Shown: one piece after another, positions 9,088 to 17,740 of the stretch
Position numbering within the stretch: the stretch's first letter is position 1
How the letters are laid out: every line of letters begins with the position of its first letter
Source: Arthrobacter echini
GTDB lineage: Bacteria > Actinomycetota > Actinomycetes > Actinomycetales > Micrococcaceae
Length of the DNA stretch: 64,000 nucleotides
Assembly (NCBI RefSeq): GCF_008107445.1
Contig: NZ_VSLD01000002.1
Location: forward strand, 62,001 to 126,000
Reading direction: 5' to 3'
Program-made: the position numbers and the translations under genes
Notes under the pieces: model-generated
The model's input: the letters and a program-made list of their open reading frames with translations, nothing else
The model's database searches: none
Told to the model about the DNA's origin: nothing

Positions 9088-9111
9088 GGTGACCAACGAG
9101 AGGAACTGGGC

Positions 9112-9465
9112 ATGAGGCTCGAAGGCTGGCACATCGTGATCATCGTCGTCCTGGCGATCGTCCTGTTCGGCGCCCCCAAACTGCCCGGCCTCGCCCGGAG
9201 CGTGGGTCAGTCCCTGCGGATCTTCAAGTCCGAGGTGAAGCAGATGAAGGACGAGAACGGCACGGACGAGACCGGAACGGATCCCGTGGAGGGCCGCGTG
9301 GTCGGGCAGTCCCGGGATACCTACGCTTCCACCCAGCGGGACCCGGGACACGGATCCACCGGCTATGGATCCACCGGGCACGAAGCAACGGGGCAGCCGC
9401 CCCATCGGGCGGGCGACGACCCTGGTCCGGCGCAGCAGAGCGGCTCGTCCCACACCAACCGGTAA
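9112..9465 (+). CDS. tatA: Sec-independent translocase subunit TatA
   Basis: TatA forms the oligomeric pore element of the twin-arginine pathway, which exports folded proteins. The 117-residue product has the typical short transmembrane helix (WHIVIIVVLAIVLFGAPKLP, residues 6-25), the Phe-Gly hinge, and the amphipathic helix LARSVGQSLRIFKSEVKQMK, followed by a low-complexity hydrophilic tail rich in Gly, Ser, Thr and His. ATG 9112 is chosen because the membrane helix begins 5 residues later and GAGAGGAA precedes it. tatC follows 15 bases downstream, so the two are surely co-transcribed. Confidence 0.95.
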   Translation: MRLEGWHIVIIVVLAIVLFGAPKLPGLARSVGQSLRIFKSEVKQMKDENGTDETGTDPVEGRVVGQSRDTYASTQRDPGHGSTGYGSTGHEATGQPPHRAGDDPGPAQQSGSSHTNR

Positions 9466-9480
9466 CCGGCGAGGACGACC

Positions 9481-10320
9481 GTGTCACCTGCGAAAACGCG
9501 AACGCGCGGTAGGAAGGCCAATCCGGAGGGGCGCATGGCCCTCAAGGAGCACCTGCGCGAAGCCCGCAACCGCCTCTTCATCTCCGCGATCGCCGTGATC
9601 CTCGGTACTGTGGGCGGCTTCTTCCTCTACAACCCCGTGCAGCGAGCCCTGGCCTCGCCGATCATCGCGATCGACGAGAAAGAAGGTCGGACGGCGTCGC
9701 TGAACTTCGCCACCGCGGCGTCCCCCTTCGATCTGCTCATCCAGGTCTCGGTGTTCCTCGGCGTGATCATCTCCTCGCCCGTGTGGCTGTACCAGATCTG
9801 GGCCTTCATCACCCCCGGGCTGAAGTCCAAGGAGCGTCGTACGGCCCTCGCGTTCATAGCGGTCGCCGTGCCGCTGTTCCTGGCCGGGATCGGGTTGGCG
9901 TGGCTGATCCTGCCGAACGCCGTCCGCGTGCTGACGGAATTCACGCCGGAGGACTTCTCGAACCTCATCGACGTCTCCGTGTACTTCACCTTCGTCCTGC
10001 GACTCATGCTGGCCTTCGGGATCGCCTTCCTGCTCCCAGTGCTGCTCGTGGGGCTGAACATGGTGGGTCTCGTCTCGGGCAAGCAGATCCTCAAGGCCTG
10101 GCGCATCACGGTCTTCCTGGTGTCACTCTTCGCCGCGATGGCTGCACCGGGCGGAGACGCCCTGAGCATGTTCTACCTCGCCGTTCCGCTGCTGCTGCTG
10201 TTCTTCGTCGCGATCGGACTGTGCCTGCTCAACGACCGGCGCCGCGCACGCCGGGCCCACGCCCGCGAGGCTGCCGTCGAAGCCGGTGCCGATACGGCGT
10301 CGTCACTGGAAGCCCTCTAG
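9481..10320 (+). CDS. tatC: Sec-independent translocase subunit TatC
   Basis: TatC is the multi-spanning receptor that binds twin-arginine signal peptides. The 279-residue protein has about six membrane segments and the conserved cytoplasmic N-terminal block GRMALKEHLREARNRLF, followed by SPFDLLIQVSVFLG and the conserved region around FYLAVPLLLLFFVAIGLCLL. GTG 9481 is preferred over the internal ATG 9535 because actinobacterial TatC proteins usually have a basic stretch before the EHLREAR motif. It is paired with tatA. Tat substrates in such bacteria include the Rieske protein of the bc1 complex, whose gene (qcrA) also lies in this window. Confidence 0.95.
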   Translation: MSPAKTRTRGRKANPEGRMALKEHLREARNRLFISAIAVILGTVGGFFLYNPVQRALASPIIAIDEKEGRTASLNFATAASPFDLLIQVSVFLGVIISSPVWLYQIWAFITPGLKSKERRTALAFIAVAVPLFLAGIGLAWLILPNAVRVLTEFTPEDFSNLIDVSVYFTFVLRLMLAFGIAFLLPVLLVGLNMVGLVSGKQILKAWRITVFLVSLFAAMAAPGGDALSMFYLAVPLLLLFFVAIGLCLLNDRRRARRAHAREAAVEAGADTASSLEAL

Positions 10321-10364
10321 GCGCACGGGCCGGAAGCGGGCACGTCCGGCCGCCGTCGAACGCT

Positions 10365-10370
10365 TAGGCT
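10365..10370 (+). promoter_or_regulatory. -10 box of a leaderless helicase promoter
   Basis: TAGGCT followed by 6 bases and then ATG 10377, the same arrangement as at pafBC and other genes in this window. Confidence 0.4.
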
Positions 10371-10376
10371 GGAAAG

Positions 10377-13199
10377 ATGAGTACCCCAGCGGAGAGATAC
10401 GCAGCAGCCAGGGCCCGCATGGAACACTCCCGCACCCAGCTCTCGCAGTTCGAGCAGACGCTCGACTTCGACCTGGACCCCTTCCAGCGGGAGGCCTGCA
10501 CCGCGCTCGAGGAGGGACGCGGCGTCCTCGTCGCCGCTCCCACCGGAGCCGGCAAGACCGTGGTGGGGGAGTTCGCCGTCTTCCTGGCATTGCGTCACGG
10601 GCTCAAGGCGTTCTACACCACGCCGATCAAGGCACTCAGCAACCAGAAGTACACCGAGCTCGCCGCCGTGCACGGTGGCGACCGCGTGGGCCTGCTCACG
10701 GGTGATACGAGCATCAACGCCGACGCCGAGGTGATCGTCATGACCACCGAGGTCCTGCGCAACATGCTCTACGCCAACTCGGCTGCATTGGACCAGCTGG
10801 GCTACGTGGTGATGGACGAGGTGCACTATCTTGCCGATCGTTTCCGCGGGGCGGTATGGGAGGAGGTCATCATCCACCTGCCCACCGACGTCAAGGTGGT
10901 CTCCCTCAGCGCCACGGTCTCCAACGCGGAGGAGTTCGGCGCCTGGCTGGACACCGTCCGCGGAGACACGGACGTGGTGGTCTCCGAGCACCGGCCGGTA
11001 CCCCTGTGGCAGCACGTGATGGTGGGGAACGATCTCATCGATCTGTTCGCCGGTGACATCGCGTTCGACGAAGCAGCCCCGGGCGGCGCCGTGTCCGGAG
11101 CCCGGGACCAGTACGAGGTCAATCCGGAACTGCTGGATCTCGCGAGCAACGAGGTCCGGCTGAACCAGCGCTCGGCAGGGGGCGGGAACGGACGGCGTGG
11201 GAAGTCACGCAGCGGCCGGGGCGGACCGCCGCCCACGACCATGGTGCGGCGTGCCACAAGACCCCAGGTGATCAGTGCCCTCGACCGGGCGGATCTGCTG
11301 CCCGCCATCACCTTCATCTTCTCCAGGGCCGGCTGCGAGGCGGCCGTCACCCAGTGCCTGCACGCCGGACTGTGGCTGACGACCGAGGAGGAGCAGGACC
11401 GCATCAGCGCGACGGTGGACGCCGCGACGATGGACATCCCGCGGGACGATCTCGAGATCCTCGGTTTCTGGACCTGGCGCGAGGGACTGATCCGAGGGTT
11501 CACCGCCCACCACGCGGGCATGCTCCCTACCTTCAAGGAGATCGTGGAGCGGCTCTTCGCGGGCGGACTGGTCAAGGCGGTCTTCGCTACGGAGACCCTG
11601 GCGCTCGGCGTCAACATGCCGGCACGCACCGTGGTGCTGGAGAAGCTGGACAAGTTCAACGGCGAAGCACACGTCGACGTGACGGCAGGGGAGTACACCC
11701 AGCTCACGGGGCGGGCCGGACGACGCGGCATCGACGTCGAGGGCCATGCCGTGGTCCTCTGGCAACCGGGCACCGACCCGGGCGCTGTCGCCGGTCTCGC
11801 CTCGCGGCGCACCTACCCGCTGAACTCCAGCTTCCGGCCCACCTACAACATGAGCATCAACCTCGTGGCCCAGTTCGGTCGCGCCCGCTCGCGCGAGATC
11901 CTCGAGACCTCCTTCGCCCAGTTCCAGGCGGACCGCTCGGTGGTGGGCCTGGCCAAGCAGGTCCGCAGCCGCGAGGAATCCCTCAGAGGGTACGAGAAGT
12001 CGATGACCTGCCATCTGGGCGACTTCGGGGAGTATTCGAAGCTGCGGCGTGAACTGTCCGATCTCGAGTCGAGGGCGTCCCGCGACAGGTCCCGCACGCT
12101 GCGCTCGGCCGCGGAGTCCTCACTGGAGTCCCTGCGCCCGGGCGATGTCATCGATGTGCCGGGCGGGCGCAGTCAGGGCTTCGCCGTCGTCCTGGACAGT
12201 GACTCCGCCCGGGAACCGCGACCCACGGTCCTGACGCTCGAGACCCAGATACGGCGTGTCGGCGCCCAGGATCTCGACGGCCCGGTCGAGGTGCTCTCAC
12301 GCATCCGGATCCCGAAGAACTTCAGCGCCCGGAGCCCCAAGGACCGCCGCGACCTGACGTCCTCCCTGCGCAACGCACTCCACGACAGGCGCCCGCCCCG
12401 CCCCGGCGCGGACCGTATCGCGGCCGCGTACTCCGCCTCCGCTGCCGCGGAGGAGCGTGCGATCACCGACCTGCGCCGCCGACTCCGCGCCCATCCGTGT
12501 CACGGTTGCAGCGACCGCGAGCAGCATGCCCGCTGGGCCGAGCGCTGGTGGAAGCTGCGGCGCGAGACGGACAAGCTCGCCGGACAGATCAAGGGACGCA
12601 CGAATACAATCGCCAAGACCTTCGACCGCGTCTCCGAGGTCCTCGGGCACTACGGGTACCTGGAGACCGGCGAGGACGGCGTGGTGGTCAGCGCCTCCGG
12701 ACAGAAGCTCCGCCGCATCTACGGCGAGAAGGATCTCCTGATCGCACTCAGCATCGAGGAGGGGGCGTTCGGCGGGCTCAGTGCCGCCGAACTGGCCGCG
12801 GTCACCACCGTGCTCGTGTACCAGGCCAAACGGGAGGAACGCGGTATGCGCCCGGTCATGCCGAGCGCCGCACTGGAGGTATCCGTCGAGACGATGATCC
12901 GTCAGTGGTCCCGCCTGAACGACGTCGAGGAGCAGCATCGCCTCCCGGTCACGGGAGAACCCGAGCTCTCGCTCGTCTGGCCGATGTTCAAGTGGGCGCA
13001 GGGCCGGTCCCTGCAATCCGCCCTGAGCGGGACGGACCTCGCGGCCGGGGACTTCGTGCGCTGGTCCAAGCAGGTGATCGACCTCCTCGACCAACTGGCC
13101 AAGGTGCCCGATCTGCCCGGGAATCTGCACCAGAGCTGCGTGCGGGCCATCCGGCTGGTCCGTCGCGGGGTGGTGGCATACTCGAATGTCACTGCATGA
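10377..13199 (+). CDS. helY: HelY/Mtr4-like DEVH-box RNA helicase
   Basis: A 940-residue superfamily 2 helicase of the Ski2/Mtr4 type. Walker A AAPTGAGKT is at 53-61, DEVH at 147-150, SATVSN is motif III, and HHAGMLP with GRAGRRG are the later motifs. The C-terminal half carries the family-specific winged-helix and helical region plus a CHGCSDREQHARWAERW segment seen in actinobacterial HelY. Probable roles are RNA unwinding for decay or processing; the exact substrate is not known. It follows tatC as in several actinobacteria. The TAGGCT box before ATG 10377 indicates a separate leaderless transcript. Confidence 0.92.
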   Translation: MSTPAERYAAARARMEHSRTQLSQFEQTLDFDLDPFQREACTALEEGRGVLVAAPTGAGKTVVGEFAVFLALRHGLKAFYTTPIKALSNQKYTELAAVHGGDRVGLLTGDTSINADAEVIVMTTEVLRNMLYANSAALDQLGYVVMDEVHYLADRFRGAVWEEVIIHLPTDVKVVSLSATVSNAEEFGAWLDTVRGDTDVVVSEHRPVPLWQHVMVGNDLIDLFAGDIAFDEAAPGGAVSGARDQYEVNPELLDLASNEVRLNQRSAGGGNGRRGKSRSGRGGPPPTTMVRRATRPQVISALDRADLLPAITFIFSRAGCEAAVTQCLHAGLWLTTEEEQDRISATVDAATMDIPRDDLEILGFWTWREGLIRGFTAHHAGMLPTFKEIVERLFAGGLVKAVFATETLALGVNMPARTVVLEKLDKFNGEAHVDVTAGEYTQLTGRAGRRGIDVEGHAVVLWQPGTDPGAVAGLASRRTYPLNSSFRPTYNMSINLVAQFGRARSREILETSFAQFQADRSVVGLAKQVRSREESLRGYEKSMTCHLGDFGEYSKLRRELSDLESRASRDRSRTLRSAAESSLESLRPGDVIDVPGGRSQGFAVVLDSDSAREPRPTVLTLETQIRRVGAQDLDGPVEVLSRIRIPKNFSARSPKDRRDLTSSLRNALHDRRPPRPGADRIAAAYSASAAAEERAITDLRRRLRAHPCHGCSDREQHARWAERWWKLRRETDKLAGQIKGRTNTIAKTFDRVSEVLGHYGYLETGEDGVVVSASGQKLRRIYGEKDLLIALSIEEGAFGGLSAAELAAVTTVLVYQAKREERGMRPVMPSAALEVSVETMIRQWSRLNDVEEQHRLPVTGEPELSLVWPMFKWAQGRSLQSALSGTDLAAGDFVRWSKQVIDLLDQLAKVPDLPGNLHQSCVRAIRLVRRGVVAYSNVTA

Positions 13200-13241
13200 T
13201 CTCCAGTCCACGCCCCCCACAGGAAGTCAGCACAGTCTCTG

Positions 13242-14882
13242 ATGCCACTCGTTGAGCGCCCGAAGCCGATCCTCTACCGCAATGGTTCGGTGTACAGCCC
13301 GTCCGATCCTTTCGCCACCGCAATGCTCGTCGACGGCGGGACCGTTGCCTGGGTGGGGTCCGAACACGCGGCCGCCAATCTTGTGGGTCCCGACGTGGTC
13401 ACCGTCGATCTGGACGGCGCGCTGATCACGCCGGGCTTCGTCGACGCCCACATGCATACCACGGAGACAGGCATCGCCCTCGGATCCATCGATCTCACGG
13501 CCTGCCGCTCGCTCCAGGAGCTGCTCACGGCCGTGTCCGGCGCAGCTGCCTCCGGCGCCTCGACGATCCTCGGTTACGGCTGGGACGAATCAAGGTGGCC
13601 GGAGAAGCGTGTGCCCACCGCCGCCGAGCTGGACCGCGCCGGCGGTGGCGCGCTCGTCTACCTGGTCCGAGCCGATATCCACTCGGGGGTCGTCTCCGGC
13701 ACACTGGCGGCGGGGCTCGGACTGGCCGGCACGGACGGTTGGGACGACGGCTTCGTGGTGCGCGCGGCGCACGAAGCCGTCCGGAAGGCCACCCGGCTCC
13801 TGAGCCCCGACCAGCGCCGTACGTACCAGCAGGCAGCTCTGCTGCACGCCGCCTCGCGAGGCTACGTGGCGCTCACCGAGATGGCCGCGCCGCACATCGC
13901 CCCCCGCGAGGACCTGGAGGTGCTGCTCTCCCTCGACGGCCCGCACCGGGACCTGCCGTTGCCCGAGGTGATCCCGTACTGGGCGCAGCTGACCTCGACG
14001 GCAGCGGAGGTCAGGGAGCTGATGCAGGGGTTCGACGGCAGGCTGGCCGGGCTCGCCGGTGACCTCAACGTGGACGGATCCATCGGTTCGCGGACCGCCG
14101 CTCTGCGCGAGGACTACAGCGACGACGCCGGGAACCGGGGCACGCTCTATCTGGGGGAGGAGGACGTCGCAGCCCACCTCCTCGCCGCGACGACCGAGAC
14201 CGTCCAGGCGGGCTTCCACGTGATCGGCGACGCCGGGCTCGACGTCGTGCTCCGTGCGCTCGAGCGGACCGCGCAGGCGACGGGCGTGGAGGCGGTGCGC
14301 CGCGCCCGCCACCGGCTGGAGCACGTCGAGCTCGCGGACGACGACGCCATCGCGGCGCTCGTGCACTTCGGTGTGGCTGTCAGCGGACAGCCGGTCTTCG
14401 ACGCCCTCTGGGGTACGGCGCACGGACTCTACGACCAGCGGCTGGGTGTCCGGAGGTCCGGGATGAATCGCTTCGCCTCGCTCCTCGCCCGGGGGGGCCT
14501 CGTGGCACTCGGCTCGGACAGCCCCGTGACCCCGCTCGATCCATGGGCGTCGGTCCGGGCCTGCCTGCACCACAACACCGCGGCGGAGAGGATCTCGGGT
14601 CGCGCAGCCTTCATCGCCCACACGCGGGCCGGTTGGCGGCTCTCGGGTCGCAGCCCCATGCTGGGCCAGCTGGCTCCGGGCACACCGGCGTCGTTCGCCG
14701 TGTGGAAAGTGGACGAACTGATGGTGCAGGCGCCCGACACCCGGGTCCAGTCCTGGAGCACCGACCCCCGCGCGGGCACTCCGCTCCTGCCTGCCCTCGA
14801 CACCGAGAACGCTCCGCTGTGCCTGGAGACAGTGCACGAAGGGCGTCGTCTCTACCACCTCGACGGGTTCTCCGCCGCCTAG
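13242..14882 (+). CDS. Amidohydrolase family protein (YtcJ-like)
   Basis: A 546-residue metal-dependent hydrolase of the TIM-barrel amidohydrolase superfamily. An N-terminal beta sandwich (about 1-60) leads to the first metal motif in VDAHMHTTETG; later metal ligands appear in HVIGDAGLDVVLRAL and RHRLEHVEL, with the catalytic Asp in GSDSPVTPLDPW. The layout matches the YtcJ/N-substituted formamide deformylase group, but the substrate cannot be read from sequence. The AGGAAG upstream is 15 bases from ATG 13242, farther than usual, so the start is slightly uncertain. It is separated from helY by 42 bases. Confidence 0.85.
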   Translation: MPLVERPKPILYRNGSVYSPSDPFATAMLVDGGTVAWVGSEHAAANLVGPDVVTVDLDGALITPGFVDAHMHTTETGIALGSIDLTACRSLQELLTAVSGAAASGASTILGYGWDESRWPEKRVPTAAELDRAGGGALVYLVRADIHSGVVSGTLAAGLGLAGTDGWDDGFVVRAAHEAVRKATRLLSPDQRRTYQQAALLHAASRGYVALTEMAAPHIAPREDLEVLLSLDGPHRDLPLPEVIPYWAQLTSTAAEVRELMQGFDGRLAGLAGDLNVDGSIGSRTAALREDYSDDAGNRGTLYLGEEDVAAHLLAATTETVQAGFHVIGDAGLDVVLRALERTAQATGVEAVRRARHRLEHVELADDDAIAALVHFGVAVSGQPVFDALWGTAHGLYDQRLGVRRSGMNRFASLLARGGLVALGSDSPVTPLDPWASVRACLHHNTAAERISGRAAFIAHTRAGWRLSGRSPMLGQLAPGTPASFAVWKVDELMVQAPDTRVQSWSTDPRAGTPLLPALDTENAPLCLETVHEGRRLYHLDGFSAA

Positions 14883-15306
14883 ACCAGCACGGACGGCGGC
14901 GCCGTACGCCAGGGCCCGTCAACGTGCCTCTGACCTGCATCGAAGCACATCGCCGCAGGTCAGGGTCTCGTTGACACCTCCTCCACAGCACGTAAACTTT
15001 TTCCCTACGGGTTCAAAGACCTTCTGACGGAGGGAACCTGACCGGACTTCACAGGCACACTGCATCGGCCCCCTCGGGTGGCGCGTGGTGCCCTGACCGG
15101 TGGAGTCGGTATGCACAGGGCAGGTCCACCCATCAGCAGAGAACAGTGTCCGCACGCGTGCGGCCGCCGGTACGAAGATGAGTGGATCTGTCCGGTGCCC
15201 CACCCGGCGCGCCTGCGGCCTCCCCGCGGTCGCCTATACTGGCACACTGGCTCCGCCTCCGGAGCGATTCCTGCGCTGAGCGCGCACCGACGGAAGGTCC
15301 ACCTGC
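14883..15306. other. 424-base gap before ppm1: hairpin, two promoters, long leader
   Basis: No convincing gene is seen. An inverted repeat CTGACCTGC / GCAGGTCAG (14930-14963) may terminate the amidohydrolase transcript. A near-consensus sigma-70 promoter follows at 14971-14998. A 14-base palindrome CCGCACGCGTGCGG lies at 15150-15163. A second -10-like TATACT lies at 15235-15240. An open frame here (from 15078) runs into ppm1 in another frame and is probably spurious. Confidence 0.6.
14971..14998 (+). promoter_or_regulatory. Near-consensus sigma-70-type promoter
   Basis: TTGACA (14971-14976), a 16-base spacer and TAAACT (14993-14998). Transcription would start near 15005, leaving about 300 bases before the ppm1 GTG. 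This is the best-matching housekeeping promoter noted in the window. Confidence 0.6.
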
Positions 15307-16035
15307 GTGCGAGTCGTCACGATCATTCCCACCTACAACGAGATCGAGTCGCTACCGCTCACCCTCGGGCGTCTTCGCGCAGCGGTTCCCTCCTCCGACG
15401 TGCTGATCGTGGATGACAACAGTCCGGACGGCACGGGCGACCTCGCCGACCGCGCAGCCGCAGGCGACGACCAGGTACACGTGCTGCATCGGACCGGTAA
15501 GGAAGGTCTGGGCGCCGCGTACATCGCGGGCTTCCGCTGGGGGATGGAGCGGGAGTACGACCTGCTCGTGGAGATGGACGCCGACGGGTCGCATCGTCCC
15601 GAACAGTTGCAGAGCCTGCTCGACGTCGTCGACGGCGCCGACCTGGTGATCGGAAGCCGCTGGGTCAGGGGCGGCAGCGTGGAGAACTGGCCGCTACGGC
15701 GTACGCTGCTCTCCCGTGCCGGGAGTTTCTACTCGCGCACCATGCTCGGTCTGCCTGTCCGCGACATCACCGCAGGTTTCCGCGTCTTCCGGCGCACCAC
15801 GCTCGAGGCCCTGGATCTTTCGGCGGTGGAATCCGTGGGCTACGGCTTCCAGGTGGACATGACGTTCCGGGTGGCACGGTTGGGCCTGCGGATCGTCGAG
15901 GTGCCCATCACCTTCGTGGAACGCGAGCTCGGGGCCTCCAAGATGAGCGGGAACATCGTGCTCGAGGCCATCCTCAATGTGACGCGCTGGGGCCTGGATG
16001 CCCGCTGGAAGAAGCTCACCGGTTCGGCCGGGTAG
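15307..16035 (+). CDS. ppm1: Polyprenol monophosphomannose synthase (GT2)
   Basis: The 242-residue glycosyltransferase moves mannose from GDP-mannose to polyprenyl phosphate, giving the lipid donor for lipoglycans and protein O-mannosylation on the outer side of the membrane. It has the GT-A fold with IIPTYNE at residues 6-12, VDDNSPDGTGDLA, and the metal-binding EMDADGSH. It ends without membrane helices, like the catalytic domain D2 of mycobacterial Ppm1 and DPM1. There is no fused acyltransferase. The GTG 15307 start gives MRVVTIIPTYNE, the normal N-terminus. Long upstream leader and two possible promoters are described separately. Confidence 0.92.
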   Translation: MRVVTIIPTYNEIESLPLTLGRLRAAVPSSDVLIVDDNSPDGTGDLADRAAAGDDQVHVLHRTGKEGLGAAYIAGFRWGMEREYDLLVEMDADGSHRPEQLQSLLDVVDGADLVIGSRWVRGGSVENWPLRRTLLSRAGSFYSRTMLGLPVRDITAGFRVFRRTTLEALDLSAVESVGYGFQVDMTFRVARLGLRIVEVPITFVERELGASKMSGNIVLEAILNVTRWGLDARWKKLTGSAG

Positions 16036-16078
16036 TCAAGGAAGCCGCCCGCTGCGGTAGGCACCGGGGTGGAACGAC

Positions 16079-16108
16079 GTGAGGCACCCGCCACGACGGG
16101 TGCCTCAC
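16079..16108. terminator. Bidirectional hairpin between ppm1 and rbpA
   Basis: GTGAGGCACCCG and CGGGTGCCTCAC form a perfect 12-bp stem with a 6-base loop. It sits between two convergent genes and can serve both. Confidence 0.82.
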
Positions 16109-16127
16109 GAATCTCTGTCAGGGGGTG

Positions 16128-16475
16128 TCAGGCCGAACGGCGCTCTCCGCGGCGTTCGCGCAGGATGGTCAGCCGATCCTGGAGAATCTGCTCGAGTTCG
16201 TCCATGGATCGGCGCTCCAGCAGCATGTCCCAGTGGGTGCGGACCGGCTTGTCGTTCGAGGTGTCCGGCTTCTCCCCGTCGACCAGGAGTGCTTCCTTGC
16301 CGGTCTTCGACACCCACGTCGCGGGGATATCGGCCTCCGAGGAGAAAGTGACGAACACACGCTCCCCATCGGCGCAGCGGTACTCCACCCGCTGGCGGGG
16401 AGCAGGCTCGACGCCGGACTCCGTTTCCATCGACTGCGCTCCGAGGCGCATGCCGCGCAGGCTGCGATCGCTCAT
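16128..16475 (-). CDS. rbpA: RNA polymerase-binding protein RbpA
   Basis: RbpA is an actinobacterial transcription factor that binds the principal sigma factor and the polymerase, stabilises the open complex and affects rifampicin tolerance. The 115-residue product shows MSDRSLRGMRLGAQSMET at the N-terminus, a beta-barrel core with YRCADGERVFVTFSSEADIPATW, and the sigma-interacting C-terminal helix RTHWDMLLERRSMDELEQIL, all diagnostic. The start is ATG with AGGAGAAGACC upstream. It is transcribed against ppm1. A SigR/SigH-like promoter is visible about 150 bases upstream, fitting stress control reported for Streptomyces rbpA. Confidence 0.96.
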   Translation of the reverse strand: MSDRSLRGMRLGAQSMETESGVEPAPRQRVEYRCADGERVFVTFSSEADIPATWVSKTGKEALLVDGEKPDTSNDKPVRTHWDMLLERRSMDELEQILQDRLTILRERRGERRSA

Positions 16476-16625
16476 GGTCTTCTCCTACTCACTGTGGCCG
16501 CCCGGGTTTCGGCCGGCCGTCTTTGCTGTCCTTCACCGCTCGCAATCACCAGGACTGCGCCTACTGGGCACGGCACCGTCCAGGGGTATGCCTGCGTAAC
16601 TGTCTCTGCAGCGCTGTGTCTGCAT

Positions 16626-16651
16626 AACACCGGGCGGGCGGACGATGTTCC
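16626..16651 (-). promoter_or_regulatory. SigR/SigH-type promoter of rbpA
   Basis: On the minus strand GGAAC is followed by 18 bases and GTT(AT), matching the thiol-stress sigma factor consensus GGAAT/C-N18-GTT. Transcription would run toward rbpA with a leader of about 140 bases. A second possible -10 (TATACT, minus strand, 16683-16688) lies further upstream. Confidence 0.6.
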
Positions 16652-16687
16652 GACTGGGGGCCGGTGCACGGATAAACACCTAAGTAT

Positions 16688-16730
16688 ACAGGCGTGGCCG
16701 CCACCTCCGAGCGATGACGGCCACGCCTGT
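16688..16730 (-). terminator. Hairpin after the SPFH gene
   Basis: ACAGGCGTGGCCG and CGGCCACGCCTGT form a perfect 13-bp stem with a 17-base loop, 10 bases after the SPFH gene stop on the minus strand. It separates that transcript from rbpA. Confidence 0.75.
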
Positions 16731-16740
16731 CGGGAACCGA

Positions 16741-17673
16741 TCAGTTTTGGCTGGTGAACTCCGGTCCGTCGGCAGGCGAGTCCGGAGTCGTGGTGCCCAG
16801 CATGTTGCCGATGCCCTTCAGCGCGTCGCCGACCTCACTCGGGATGATCCAGAGCTTGTTGGAGGAACCGTCGGCGAGCTTCGGGAGGGTCTGGAGGTAC
16901 TGGTAGGCAAGCAGCTTCTGCGTCGGATTGCCCTTGTGGATGGCGTCGAAGACCTTGTGGATGGCCTGGGCCTCACCGTCGGCCCGGAGGATCGCGGCTT
17001 TCGCGTCTCCCTCCGCCGCCAGGATGGCCGCCTGGCGCTGGCCCTCGGCGGTCAGGATCTGCGACTGCTTGGTGCCCTCGGCGGTGAGGATGGCCGCACG
17101 GCGGTCACGCTCGGCACGCATCTGCTTCTCCATGGAGTCCTGGATGGACAGCGGTGGATCGATGGCCTTGAGCTCCACCCGACCCACGCGGATACCCCAG
17201 CGGCCGGTCGCCTCATCGAGCACGCCGCGCAATTGACCGTTGATCTGATCACGGGAGGTCAGGGCCTGCTCGAGGTTCAGCCCGCCGACCACGTTCCTCA
17301 GGGTGGTCGTGGTCAGTTGCTCGACCGCCTGGATGTAGTTGGCGATCTCGTAGGTCGCTGCCCTGGCATCGGTGACCTGGAAGTACACGACGGTGTCGAT
17401 CGAGACCACGAGGTTGTCCTCGGTGATCACCGGCTGCGGAGGGAAGGAGACCACCTGCTCACGGAGATCGAGGATGGGCAGGAGCCGGTCGACGAACGGG
17501 ATCAGGATGGTCAGACCCGGGTTGAGGGTGCGCTGGTACTTGCCGAGCCGCTCGACCACGCCGGCGCGTGCCTGCGGGATGATCCGGACCGACTTCACCA
17601 GGACGACGAGAACAAAAATGATGAGGACGACCAGGACCAGTGTGAGTCCGATCGTTCCGGGTGTGCCGTTCAT
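16741..17673 (-). CDS. SPFH/band-7 membrane protein (paraslipin-like)
   Basis: A 310-residue stomatin-like protein expected to form membrane-bound oligomers that organise lipid domains or membrane proteases. One N-terminal membrane helix (about residues 7-30) is followed by the SPFH domain with VRIIPQARAGVVERLGKYQR and the long helical part with repeated Ala/Glu stretches such as ILTAEGQRQAAILAAEGDAKA. The start MNGTPG (ATG at 17673) puts the membrane helix at the N-terminus; the frame is open upstream but that extension is Pro/Arg-rich and unlikely. It follows an NfeD gene on the same strand, the usual SPFH-NfeD pairing. Confidence 0.9.
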   Translation of the reverse strand: MNGTPGTIGLTLVLVVLIIFVLVVLVKSVRIIPQARAGVVERLGKYQRTLNPGLTILIPFVDRLLPILDLREQVVSFPPQPVITEDNLVVSIDTVVYFQVTDARAATYEIANYIQAVEQLTTTTLRNVVGGLNLEQALTSRDQINGQLRGVLDEATGRWGIRVGRVELKAIDPPLSIQDSMEKQMRAERDRRAAILTAEGTKQSQILTAEGQRQAAILAAEGDAKAAILRADGEAQAIHKVFDAIHKGNPTQKLLAYQYLQTLPKLADGSSNKLWIIPSEVGDALKGIGNMLGTTTPDSPADGPEFTSQN

Positions 17674-17740
17674 AGATCCCCTTGGTTGTGGTGATGCACC
17701 CCGGCGGGACGCAGGATGGCTCGGAGGTGGTGGTGCTGAT

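Noticed and set aside
15005-15030. tRNA-like T-loop GGGTTCAAAG
   Set aside because: No matching acceptor, D or anticodon stems could be laid out around it.
15078-15416. Open frame with several Cys upstream of ppm1
   Set aside because: It overlaps the well-supported ppm1 start in another frame, has no ribosome site and no recognisable domain.
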